NCBI RefSeq assembly: GCF_018760365.1
Contig: NZ_JAHIAB010000006.1
Span: 62,001 to 126,000, forward strand
Length of the DNA stretch: 64,000 nt
Reading direction: 5' to 3'
Origin: Pseudooceanicola endophyticus
GTDB taxonomy: Bacteria; Pseudomonadota; Alphaproteobacteria; Rhodobacterales; Rhodobacteraceae
Below the pieces are notes generated by a model. It was not told the origin of the DNA. It worked only from the letters and a program-made list of their open reading frames with translations, and did no database searches. Positions 57,796 through 64,000 of the stretch are shown piece after piece; the stretch's first letter is position 1, and the number at the start of each line of letters is the position of its first letter. A program made the translations under genes and the position numbers.

Positions 57796-58872
57796 ATGGG
57801 CGATAGCACCGACGGGTCTTCTAACGCAGCGCAGCGCGCGCTTCCGAAAGACCCCGACCCCGTGCCCCTTCGGGCAGGCGTGGTCGAATTCCCCGGCCGA
57901 GGCAGTTCCGCACCGCGCACCCGCGCGAACGGCGCTGTCAGCACTGGTGTCCCTGCCCTCGCAGGCACGACCATGAGCACCCCCTCCGGCCCCGTGACCT
58001 CCACCGACCCGCAGCCAGCGGCCCCGGATGCCGTGGCCGATGACCGGCCCACCGGTTTCCTGCGGCGGCTGTTCTCCTTCGGGGCGCCAGCCGATGCCCC
58101 CCAGGGCCAGCCTGATGCAACCGCCCAGTCCGAAGTGCCGCAGCGCCGGCACTCGCTGCAGAACCTGCGTCGCATGCGGGTCGAGGACGTGGCGATTCCC
58201 AAGGCGGAAATCGTCTCGGTCCCGATCACCGCCAGCCAGGCGGATCTGGTCGGCGTGTTCCGCGAAAGCGGCATGACCCGGCTGCCGGTCTACCAGGGCA
58301 CGCTCGATACCCCCGTGGGGCTCGTGCACCTGAAGGACTTCGCGCTGAAGCATGGCTGGAACTCGGCGGCGAAATTCTCGCTCAAGGCGCTGCTGCGGCC
58401 GCTGCTGTTCGTGCCGCCTTCCATGCCGATCGGCGTGCTCTTGCAGAAGATGCAGACCGAACGGCGCCACATGGCGCTGGTGATCGACGAATATGGCGGC
58501 GTTGACGGCCTCGTGACCATCGAGGACCTGATCGAGCAGGTCATCGGCGAAATCGAGGACGAACACGACGAGGAAGAGGACGCCCTCTGGACGCGCGAAC
58601 CCTCGGGCAGCTATCTGGTGCAGTCGAAAACCCCGCTCGAGGATTTCGAACAGGCCATCGGACGGTCGCTCACCGACGACGACAGCGTCGACGAGGAGGA
58701 GATCGACACGCTGGGCGGGCTCGTCTTCATGCTGGCCGGTCGCGTCCCTGCCCGGGGCGAGGTCGTGCTGCACCCCGACGGGCACGAGTTCGAGGTGATC
58801 GAGGCGGATCCCCGGCGCATCAAGCGCCTGCGCGTGCGGCTGGCCGCACCCGCCCCTGCCGAAGAGAGCTGA
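57796..58872 (+). CDS. corC: CorC/HlyC-type CBS-domain protein with a long N-terminal extension
   Basis: A 358-residue soluble protein with two CBS domains (residues 125-250: LRRMRVEDVAIPKAEIVSVP, ESGMTRLPVYQG, MALVIDEYGGVDGLVTIEDLIEQVIGEI) and a C-terminal CorC_HlyC domain (VDEEEIDTLGGLVFMLAGRVPARGE). The usual family length is about 290, and the first 110 residues are low-complexity Ser/Pro/Ala and probably disordered. It lacks the membrane DUF21 domain of CNNM proteins. The proposed role is in magnesium/cobalt efflux or homeostasis. RBS AAAGGAC. Confidence 0.9.
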   Translation: MGDSTDGSSNAAQRALPKDPDPVPLRAGVVEFPGRGSSAPRTRANGAVSTGVPALAGTTMSTPSGPVTSTDPQPAAPDAVADDRPTGFLRRLFSFGAPADAPQGQPDATAQSEVPQRRHSLQNLRRMRVEDVAIPKAEIVSVPITASQADLVGVFRESGMTRLPVYQGTLDTPVGLVHLKDFALKHGWNSAAKFSLKALLRPLLFVPPSMPIGVLLQKMQTERRHMALVIDEYGGVDGLVTIEDLIEQVIGEIEDEHDEEEDALWTREPSGSYLVQSKTPLEDFEQAIGRSLTDDDSVDEEEIDTLGGLVFMLAGRVPARGEVVLHPDGHEFEVIEADPRRIKRLRVRLAAPAPAEES

Positions 58873-58881
58873 TCTGCCAGT

Positions 58882-60375
58882 ATGGCCCTGCCCATCCGTC
58901 TGAAATCCTGGTGGCCCGCCGCGGCGGGCCTCCTTGCCGCCTGCGGCGAGGCCCCCCTCAACCTCTGGCCGCTGTCGATCGCGGGCTTTGCCCTGCTGTT
59001 CCACGCGCAGCGGCGCAGCGCCTCGGCCCGTCAGGGCTTTGGCGCCGGCTGGCGCTTCGGCTTCGGCTATTTCCTGTTCGCGCTGTTCTGGATCGTCGAT
59101 CCCTTCATGGTCGATCCCGCCCGGGACGGCTGGATGGCGCCCTTCGCACTGGTCTTCATGGCCGGCGGGCTGGCGCTGTTCTGGGGCGCAGCCCTGGCGC
59201 TGGCACAGCGCCTCGCGCCGGCCAACCGGCTGCGCCAGCTGCTGGCCTTCGCCGGCAGCCTGACCCTGATCGAGGCGCTGCGCGGCTGGATCTTCACCGG
59301 CTTCCCCTGGGCCGAAATCGGCCAGAACCTGATTCCCTCTCCGGCGCTGCCGCTGGCCTCGCTGATCGGGCCCCATGGCATGACGCTGGTGCTGCTGCTG
59401 CTGGCCGGCCTTCTGGGCGCCGCCGCACGCGGCATGGCGCTGCTGGGGGTGCTGGGCACCGCGGGCTTCGTCTTCCTGGCGCCGCGCGCCCTGCCCCCCG
59501 CCCCCGTCGCCACCGACACCGCCCCGCTGATCCGCCTGGTCCAGCCCAATGCCCAGCAGCGCGAGAAATGGGACCCCGACATGGTCCCGGTCTTCTTCGA
59601 GCGGCTGCTGAACTATTCCGCCGAAGCCCCCCGCCCGGACCTGATTCTCTGGCCCGAGACCTCGGTCCCCTACCTGCTGAACGAGGGCCGCGCCCTGACC
59701 AGCATCCTGGCCGATCACACCCATGGCGCGCCGATCGCCTTCGGGGTCCAGCGCACCGAGGGCGCGCGCTACTACAACTCCCTCGCGCTGCTCGACGGCC
59801 AGGGCAAGCTGATCGAGACCTACGACAAGCACCATCTGGTGCCCTTCGGCGAATACATCCCCTTCGGGGACCTGATGGCGAAAATCGGCATCTCCGCTTT
59901 TGCAGCCCAGAGCGGCAACGGCTTCTCTGCCGGGCCCGGCCCGCGCCTGATGCCGATCCCCGGCGTCGGCACCGCGCTGCCGCTGATCTGCTACGAGGCG
60001 ATCTTCCCCCGCGACATCCGCAATGCGCCGGCGCGGCCCGATTTCCTGCTTCAGGTCACCAATGACGGCTGGTTCGGCAATCTCCAGGGGCCCTACCAGC
60101 ACCTTGCCCAGGCCCGGATGCGGGCAGCGGAACAAGGCCTTCCCTTCGTCCGGGTCGCCAATACCGGGGTCTCGGCGCTGATCGATGCGCGTGGGCAGGT
60201 GCTGGACACGCTGCCGCTCAATACCGACGGATATCTCGATGTGCGCCTGCCCCCGGCCCTGCCGCCGACACTCTATGCGCGAACCGGAGACCTGCCGATT
60301 TTGCTGCTCGCATTTCTCGCATTGGGGGTTTCGGCGCTCTGGTCCGTTCACCGGGCCTTCATACGAAGGTCATAA
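58882..60375 (+). CDS. lnt: Apolipoprotein N-acyltransferase
   Basis: Lnt adds the third acyl chain to lipoproteins in the inner membrane. The 497-residue protein has about seven helices (AAGLLAACGEAPLNLWPLSIAG through LLAGLLGAAARGMALLGV) and a periplasmic nitrilase-type domain. Its Glu-Lys-Cys triad sits in LWPETSVPYLLN, YDKHHLVPFGEYIP and LICYEAIFP. A final helix (ILLLAFLALGVSALW) follows. It starts 9 bases after corC without a strong ribosome site, so it is probably coupled. Confidence 0.96.
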   Translation: MALPIRLKSWWPAAAGLLAACGEAPLNLWPLSIAGFALLFHAQRRSASARQGFGAGWRFGFGYFLFALFWIVDPFMVDPARDGWMAPFALVFMAGGLALFWGAALALAQRLAPANRLRQLLAFAGSLTLIEALRGWIFTGFPWAEIGQNLIPSPALPLASLIGPHGMTLVLLLLAGLLGAAARGMALLGVLGTAGFVFLAPRALPPAPVATDTAPLIRLVQPNAQQREKWDPDMVPVFFERLLNYSAEAPRPDLILWPETSVPYLLNEGRALTSILADHTHGAPIAFGVQRTEGARYYNSLALLDGQGKLIETYDKHHLVPFGEYIPFGDLMAKIGISAFAAQSGNGFSAGPGPRLMPIPGVGTALPLICYEAIFPRDIRNAPARPDFLLQVTNDGWFGNLQGPYQHLAQARMRAAEQGLPFVRVANTGVSALIDARGQVLDTLPLNTDGYLDVRLPPALPPTLYARTGDLPILLLAFLALGVSALWSVHRAFIRRS

Positions 60376-60420
60376 AGCGATTGACCAGGCCCGGGTGCGG
60401 GCGTACCCAGAATCACGTGC

Positions 60421-60475
60421 CGCCCCAACGGCTTCCTGACGGGGCGGGTCAAGACGTTTATCGGAGCACATTCTC
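60421..60475 (+). promoter_or_regulatory. SAM/SAH riboswitch before metK
   Basis: A stem CGCCCC / GGGGCG (60421-60426 with 60441-60446) encloses AACGGCTTCCTGAC, followed 15 bases later by CGGAGCA. The loop element AACGGCTTCCTG and the 3' GGAGCA are the conserved parts of the SAM/SAH riboswitch, a small pseudoknot class found upstream of metK in Rhodobacterales. GGAG (60462-60465) is also the metK ribosome site, 10 bases before the ATG. Ligand-stabilised pairing with the loop should hide it and turn off translation when S-adenosylmethionine is plentiful. Confidence 0.9.
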
Positions 60476-61657
60476 ATGACACGCCAGAACTATATCTTTA
60501 CCTCGGAATCCGTCTCCGAGGGTCACCCCGACAAGGTCTGCGACCGCATTTCTGATGCAGTTCTGGACGCACTCATTGCCGAGGAACCCGAAGCCCGGGT
60601 CGCCTGTGAAACCTTCGCCACGACCAACCGCGTGGTGATCGGCGGCGAAATCGGCCTCGCCGACAAGCAGAAGCTCAAGCACTACATGGAGAAGATCGAC
60701 TCCATCGCGCGCGACTGCATCAAGGACATCGGCTACGAGCAGGACAAGTTCCACCACGAAACGGTGGAAGTGACCAACCTGCTGCACGAACAGTCCGCGC
60801 ATATCGCGCAGGGCGTCAACTCCTCCTCCGACAAGGACGAGGGGGCGGGCGACCAGGGCATCATGTTCGGCTTCGCCACGGATGAGACGCCGGAACTGAT
60901 GCCGGCGCCGATCCACTACGCGCACCAGATCCTCAAGCGCCTGGCCGAGGTCCGCAAGGACGGCACCGAGCCCACCCTGCGGCCCGATGCCAAAAGCCAG
61001 CTGTCGCTGCGCTACGAGAACGGCCGCCCGGTCGAGGTCACCTCGCTGGTTCTCTCGACCCAGCACGCCTTCGAGACCCAGAGCAGCGCCGACATCCGCG
61101 CCATCGTGGAACCCTACATCCGCGACGTCCTGCCCGAAGGCTGGCTGACCGATCGCACCGAATGGTGGGTGAACCCGACCGGCACCTTCGTGATCGGCGG
61201 GCCGGACGGTGACGCGGGCCTCACGGGCCGCAAGATCATCGTCGACACCTACGGCGGCGCCGCGCCCCACGGCGGCGGTGCCTTCTCGGGCAAGGATCCG
61301 ACCAAGGTGGACCGCTCGGCGGCCTATGCCTCGCGCTACCTCGCCAAGAACGTCGTGGCCGCGGGCCTGGCGAAGAAATGCACGATCCAGCTGTCCTACG
61401 CGATCGGCATCTCCAAGCCGCTGTCGATCTACTGCGACACCCATGGCACCGGCGAGGTGGACGAGGCGCAGATCGAGGCCGCCGTCGCCCAGGTCATGGA
61501 CCTGACGCCGCGCGGCATCCGCAACCATCTGCAGCTGAACCGCCCGATCTACCAGCGCACCGCCGCCTACGGCCATTTCGGTCGCACGCCCGATGCCGAT
61601 GGCGGCTTCTCCTGGGAGAAGACCGACCTGGTCGAGGCGCTCAAAAAGGCGGTCTGA
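60476..61657 (+). CDS. metK: S-adenosylmethionine synthetase
   Basis: MetK makes S-adenosylmethionine from methionine and ATP. The 393-residue protein carries [19 protein letters not shown], the hexapeptide region [24 protein letters not shown] and the glycine-rich P-type loop [19 protein letters not shown], all diagnostic. The start is fixed by GGAG inside the upstream riboswitch. It follows lnt and is ended by a symmetrical terminator. Confidence 0.98.
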   Translation: MTRQNYIFTSESVSEGHPDKVCDRISDAVLDALIAEEPEARVACETFATTNRVVIGGEIGLADKQKLKHYMEKIDSIARDCIKDIGYEQDKFHHETVEVTNLLHEQSAHIAQGVNSSSDKDEGAGDQGIMFGFATDETPELMPAPIHYAHQILKRLAEVRKDGTEPTLRPDAKSQLSLRYENGRPVEVTSLVLSTQHAFETQSSADIRAIVEPYIRDVLPEGWLTDRTEWWVNPTGTFVIGGPDGDAGLTGRKIIVDTYGGAAPHGGGAFSGKDPTKVDRSAAYASRYLAKNVVAAGLAKKCTIQLSYAIGISKPLSIYCDTHGTGEVDEAQIEAAVAQVMDLTPRGIRNHLQLNRPIYQRTAAYGHFGRTPDADGGFSWEKTDLVEALKKAV

Positions 61658-61693
61658 CCGCTGCCCCAAGGCCCTTTCCGGGGCCGGACATGC

Positions 61694-61723
61694 AAAAGGC
61701 CCCGCTTGCGCGGGGCCTTTTCG
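61694..61723. terminator. Bidirectional terminator between metK and the DoxX gene
   Basis: Stem AAAGGCCCCGC / GCGGGGCCTTT with a 4-base loop. The terminal A and T runs make it read as an intrinsic terminator on both strands, fitting the convergent genes. Confidence 0.85.
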
Positions 61724-61752
61724 GTTTCGGGGTCCGGGATCGGACGCGGGGC

Positions 61753-62181
61753 TCAGGCCTTGGTGCTGTCGCGGCCCAGCAGGCCGTCGATAGAGAACGG
61801 GCCGGCGCCGAAGACGCTGATGTAGCCCAGGCCGCCGGCCATCGTCATGTTCTTCAGGAAGTTGATCTGCTGGGCGCTGGCACCGTCACCACCGGCCATC
61901 CAGCCCGGCAGGTGGAAGATCAGCGCCGAGATGACCGAGAAGCCGGCCAGCAGGAAGGCCACGGTGCGGGTCTGCCAGCCCAGCAGCAGCGCCAGGCCGC
62001 CGCCCAGCTCGGTCAGGATGACCAGCGGCAGCAGCGCGCCGGGCACGCCCATCGCCTGCATGTAGCCGGCCGAGCCGGAATAGGCGACGATCTTGCCGTA
62101 GCCGGCGACGATGAAGATGATGGAAGCGAGGATACGGCCACCGGGCAGGGCGGCGGCGCGGTACAGGTCGAGAATTTTCAT
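61753..62181 (-). CDS. DoxX-family membrane protein
   Basis: A 142-residue protein with four helices, typical of the DoxX/YphA family: GGRILASIIFIVAGYGKIVAY, MGVPGALLPLVILTELGGGLALLLGW, AFLLAGFSVISALIFHLPGW and the C-terminal FLKNMTMAGGLGYISVFGAG. Some relatives act in oxidative stress defence. AGGAAC precedes the start. Two strong inverted repeats lie upstream, suggesting regulated expression. Confidence 0.85.
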   Translation of the reverse strand: MKILDLYRAAALPGGRILASIIFIVAGYGKIVAYSGSAGYMQAMGVPGALLPLVILTELGGGLALLLGWQTRTVAFLLAGFSVISALIFHLPGWMAGGDGASAQQINFLKNMTMAGGLGYISVFGAGPFSIDGLLGRDSTKA

Positions 62182-62254
62182 CGGTAGTTCCTTTCGGAGG
62201 AATGTGATCGCCGGTCCAGCGGCGTTGAAGCCTGTCTACTGGCTCTGCACATTT

Positions 62255-62321
62255 GGAAAAATTCGCAATTTTTCCATCCTCATCGTGCGTATTTGCAGAG
62301 ATCAACTTGTCGTGGTTGATC
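62255..62321. promoter_or_regulatory. Two strong inverted repeats between the DoxX gene and trmB
   Basis: GGAAAAATT-CGC-AATTTTTCC (62255-62275) is a perfect 9-bp dyad and unusually AT-rich for this genome. GATCAAC-TTGTCGTG-GTTGATC (62300-62321) is a perfect 7-bp dyad. Both sit in the divergent promoter region, 75-140 bases before DoxX. They look like operators; the first could also act as a terminator, but it faces no gene end. Confidence 0.45.
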
Positions 62322-62350
62322 CCCTGCGCAGCGAGAGCTAAAGGGCAGTC

Positions 62351-63064
62351 ATGACCCAGGACACACATTCCTCCGGCGCCCCCTGGCGCAACTTCTACGG
62401 CCGCTTCAAGGGCAAGCACCTGCGCAAGTCGCAGGAGGCCTACCTGGAGGAAGACCTGGCCGCACTCTCTCCCGGTGCCGTCGGCTGGGAGGAGAACCCC
62501 GACCGCACGCCCCTCGATCTGGAGGCCCTGTTCGGCAAGCGCGACATCTGGCTTGAGATCGGCTTCGGCGGCGGCGAGCACCTGGTCCACCAGGCCGCCG
62601 GCAACCCCGATGTCGGCATCATTGGGGCGGAGCCCTATATCAACGGCGTCGCCATGCTGCTGGGCAAGATCCGCGAGGCAGGGGTTTCGAACCTGGCGGT
62701 CCACCCCGGCGATGCCCGTGACCTCTTCGACGTGCTGCCCGACGGCTGCCTGTCCCGGGCCTTCCTGCTCTACCCCGATCCCTGGCCCAAGAAGCGCCAC
62801 CATCGCCGCCGCTTCGTGACCCCGGACCATCTGGAACCGCTGTCCCGCAAGCTCAAGCCCGGCGCCATCTTCCGGGTTGCGACCGACATTCCCGACTACG
62901 TGCGCCAGACCCTGCAGCAGGTGCCTCGCCAGGGTTTCGAATGGCTGGCCGAGCGTCCGGCGGACTGGCGCTCTCCCTGGCAGGATTGGATCTCGACCCG
63001 CTACGAGCAGAAGGCCCTGCGCGAAGCACGCACGCCACATTACCTGACCTTCCGCAAGCTCTGA
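62351..63064 (+). CDS. trmB: tRNA (guanine-N7)-methyltransferase
   Basis: TrmB makes m7G46 in tRNA. The 237-residue protein has an N-terminal basic tail (FYGRFKGKHLRKSQ), the SAM motif LEIGFGGGEHLVHQA near residue 75, GAEPYINGVA and the family-specific YPDPWPKKRHHRRRFV, which carries tRNA-contacting basic residues. It ends FRKL. RBS AAAGG. It follows the metK block. Confidence 0.95.
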   Translation: MTQDTHSSGAPWRNFYGRFKGKHLRKSQEAYLEEDLAALSPGAVGWEENPDRTPLDLEALFGKRDIWLEIGFGGGEHLVHQAAGNPDVGIIGAEPYINGVAMLLGKIREAGVSNLAVHPGDARDLFDVLPDGCLSRAFLLYPDPWPKKRHHRRRFVTPDHLEPLSRKLKPGAIFRVATDIPDYVRQTLQQVPRQGFEWLAERPADWRSPWQDWISTRYEQKALREARTPHYLTFRKL

Positions 63065-63072
63065 GCGCCTGT

Positions 63073-63129
63073 TTCGGTCAGCACGCTGACCGAAGCCTCC
63101 GGCGGAGGCACGGCGCGCAGCGCCGTTTC
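63073..63129 (+). terminator. Three tandem hairpins after trmB
   Basis: Three adjacent perfect stems: TTCGGTCAGC-AC-GCTGACCGAA (63073-63094), GCCTCC-GGC-GGAGGC (63095-63109) and ACGGCGC-GCA-GCGCCGT (63110-63126), the last followed by TTT. They fill the gap between the convergent trmB and DUF1467 genes and would make a strong stop from the trmB side. Confidence 0.65.
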
Positions 63130-63142
63130 CCGGACTGAAGGT

Positions 63143-63415
63143 TCAGTCTGGCGGCATCCGTCCGAACCAGTCGAGATCGCGGACCGAGATCACCCCCGAC
63201 AGGATCACCCCTGCGGCGATCAGGAAAATCACTGTGGCCACCCCGGTCGTGATCAGCAGCTTTTCCTTCAGGTGATGCACCTCCGGCGCGCCCGACGGCG
63301 TTCCACGCGTCACCTGGCCCAGGTCCTGCTGGGTCTTCAGCCGCAGCGGCGCGACACAGAACAGCGTCATCCACCAGATCACCGCGTAGAGCACGATGGC
63401 GGAGGTCGGGCCCAT
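63143..63415 (-). CDS. DUF1467 small membrane protein
   Basis: A 90-residue protein with two membrane helices: MGPTSAIVLYAVIWWMTLFCVAPL and LLITTGVATVIFLIAAGVILSG, matching the DUF1467 plan. A charged loop (KTQQDLGQVTRGTPSGAPEVHH) separates them. Its ATG overlaps the stop of the epimerase gene by one base (TGATG), so the two are coupled, as is common in this group. Function is unknown. Confidence 0.85.
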   Translation of the reverse strand: MGPTSAIVLYAVIWWMTLFCVAPLRLKTQQDLGQVTRGTPSGAPEVHHLKEKLLITTGVATVIFLIAAGVILSGVISVRDLDWFGRMPPD

Positions 63416-63819
63416 CAGACCTGCTCCAGCTCGATCAGGCACCCGTTGAAGTCCTTCGGATGCAGGAAGAGCACCGGCTTGCCATGGGCACCGATCTTCG
63501 GTTCTCCGCTGCCAAGCACCCGGGCGCCCTCCGCCTTCAGTCGGTCGCGGGCCGACAGGATATCCTCCACCTCGTAGCAGATATGGTGGATGCCTCCCGA
63601 GGGGTTCTTGGCCAGAAAACCGGCAATGGGACTGTCCTCGCCCAGCGGGGAGAGCAGCTCGATCTTGGTGTTCGGCAGGTCGATGAAGACCACGGTCACA
63701 CCATGGTCCGGCTCGTCCTGCGGCGCGCGCACCGATGCGCCAAGCGTCCCGGCGTACTGGGCCGCCGCCGCCTCCAGATCCGGCACGGCGATGGCCACGT
63801 GATTGAGACGTCCGATCAT
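63415..63819 (-). CDS. mce: Methylmalonyl-CoA epimerase
   Basis: This enzyme interconverts (S)- and (R)-methylmalonyl-CoA, feeding the mutase. The 134-residue vicinal-oxygen-chelate protein has a metal His in GRLNHVAIAVPDLEAA, TKIELLSPLGEDSPIAGFL, the paired-His GGIHHICYEVEDI, and FLHPKDFNGCLIELEQ at the C-terminus with a metal Glu. The start follows AGGAGGAAACC. It is 20 kb from pccB/mcm but completes that pathway. Confidence 0.93.
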   Translation of the reverse strand: MIGRLNHVAIAVPDLEAAAAQYAGTLGASVRAPQDEPDHGVTVVFIDLPNTKIELLSPLGEDSPIAGFLAKNPSGGIHHICYEVEDILSARDRLKAEGARVLGSGEPKIGAHGKPVLFLHPKDFNGCLIELEQV

Positions 63820-63900
63820 GGTTTCCTCCTGTCCTGCCCCCCCATTTAACTCCCTCCGGCCCGGTCCGCGCAACTGCCGGCGCGTCGCAGGGCAGCGCCA

Positions 63901-63915
63901 TTAACGCGCCATTAG
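63901..63915. promoter_or_regulatory. CtrA-like box TTAA-N7-TTAG
   Basis: Half-sites TTAA and TTAG are spaced by seven bases, as in CtrA sites (one mismatch from TTAA-N7-TTAA). It lies about 65 bases before the next gene and about 80 bases upstream of the epimerase start on the other strand. A single occurrence is weak evidence. Confidence 0.3.
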
Positions 63916-63979
63916 CCACGTACCCCTAGCGTCGGAGGAAGGGGTCGAATCCCCGCCCCCCTGCCAGGAAAGGTTTCCC

Positions 63980-64000
63980 ATGGACCCGCTGCACGCCGTG
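63980..64000 (+). CDS. Start of an unidentified gene (3' end outside window)
   Basis: ATG with AGGAAAGG 6 bases upstream opens a frame reading MDPLHAV to the window edge. Only seven codons are visible, so no family can be named. It is divergent from the methylmalonyl-CoA epimerase gene. Confidence 0.5.

Overview
This window is a GC-rich, gene-dense stretch of chromosome from an alphaproteobacterium. Gene content and order point to the Rhodobacterales/Rhodobacteraceae (Roseobacter-Rhodobacter-Paracoccus type). The evidence is a short-form ProS, HdaA next to ppk, IhfB-LapA-TrpF-TrpB, miaB followed by phoH-ybeY-corC-lnt-metK-trmB, a PccR-type regulator of propionyl-CoA carboxylase, and a SAM/SAH-type riboswitch in front of metK, a class known almost only from this order. 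I see no prophage, insertion sequence, CRISPR array, rRNA or tRNA gene. Almost all of it is core housekeeping.

Layout. 1-8.6 kb: end of trpA, FMN-dependent lactate dehydrogenase, a secreted phage-lambda-lysozyme-like enzyme, rplY-pth, a DUF2237 protein, a voltage-gated-type ion channel with a zinc ribbon, then trpB, trpF, lapA and ihfB on the minus strand. 8.9-15.3 kb: rpsA, a nitroreductase, cmk, aroA, an SDR enzyme and a TSUP permease, all minus. 15.6-17.4 kb: leuA behind a leucine-rich leader peptide and hairpins. 17.4-23.0 kb: accessory metabolism (EamA exporter, LysR regulator, carboxylesterase, DUF808 membrane protein, thioesterase, RlmJ). 23.2-28.9 kb: the cell-shape operon mreB-mreC-mreD-mrdA-rodA. 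29-40.8 kb: ghrA, proS, an AI-2E-type permease, hdaA, ppk, ppx, small conserved genes and a TetR regulator. 40.8-52.1 kb: the propionyl-CoA to succinyl-CoA module (mcm, pccA, pccB with unknown genes between) with an MFS transporter and pccR. 52.1-64 kb: DUF465, a glycosyltransferase-like protein, miaB, two surface proteins sharing a domain, phoH-ybeY-corC-lnt, the riboswitch and metK, doxX, trmB, DUF1467, methylmalonyl-CoA epimerase and the first codons of one more gene.

How the parts work together. Propionyl-CoA carboxylase (PccA/PccB), the epimerase near the right end and methylmalonyl-CoA mutase form a complete route to succinyl-CoA. TTTGCAAA-type sites before both pccB and pccR fit control by PccR. 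TrpF, TrpB and TrpA are all present, but trpB and trpA are split by about 5 kb. The Mre/Rod/PBP2 genes form one translationally coupled operon with a terminator-like hairpin between mreB and mreC. PhoH, YbeY, CorC, Lnt and MetK form a conserved RNA and envelope maintenance cluster.

The most notable non-coding features are a leucine leader peptide and alternative hairpins before leuA, the SAM/SAH riboswitch, the PccR sites, and a dispersed composite repeat. That repeat has a G/C-run hairpin plus a core reading CCCCCGGGATATTT..GGCCAGATGAAGAGCC. It occurs in at least seven intergenic places and twice as a large symmetric double unit. No wholly new defence or mobile system is evident; the repeat family, the leuA leader and the tandem shared-domain surface proteins are the best candidates for under-described biology.
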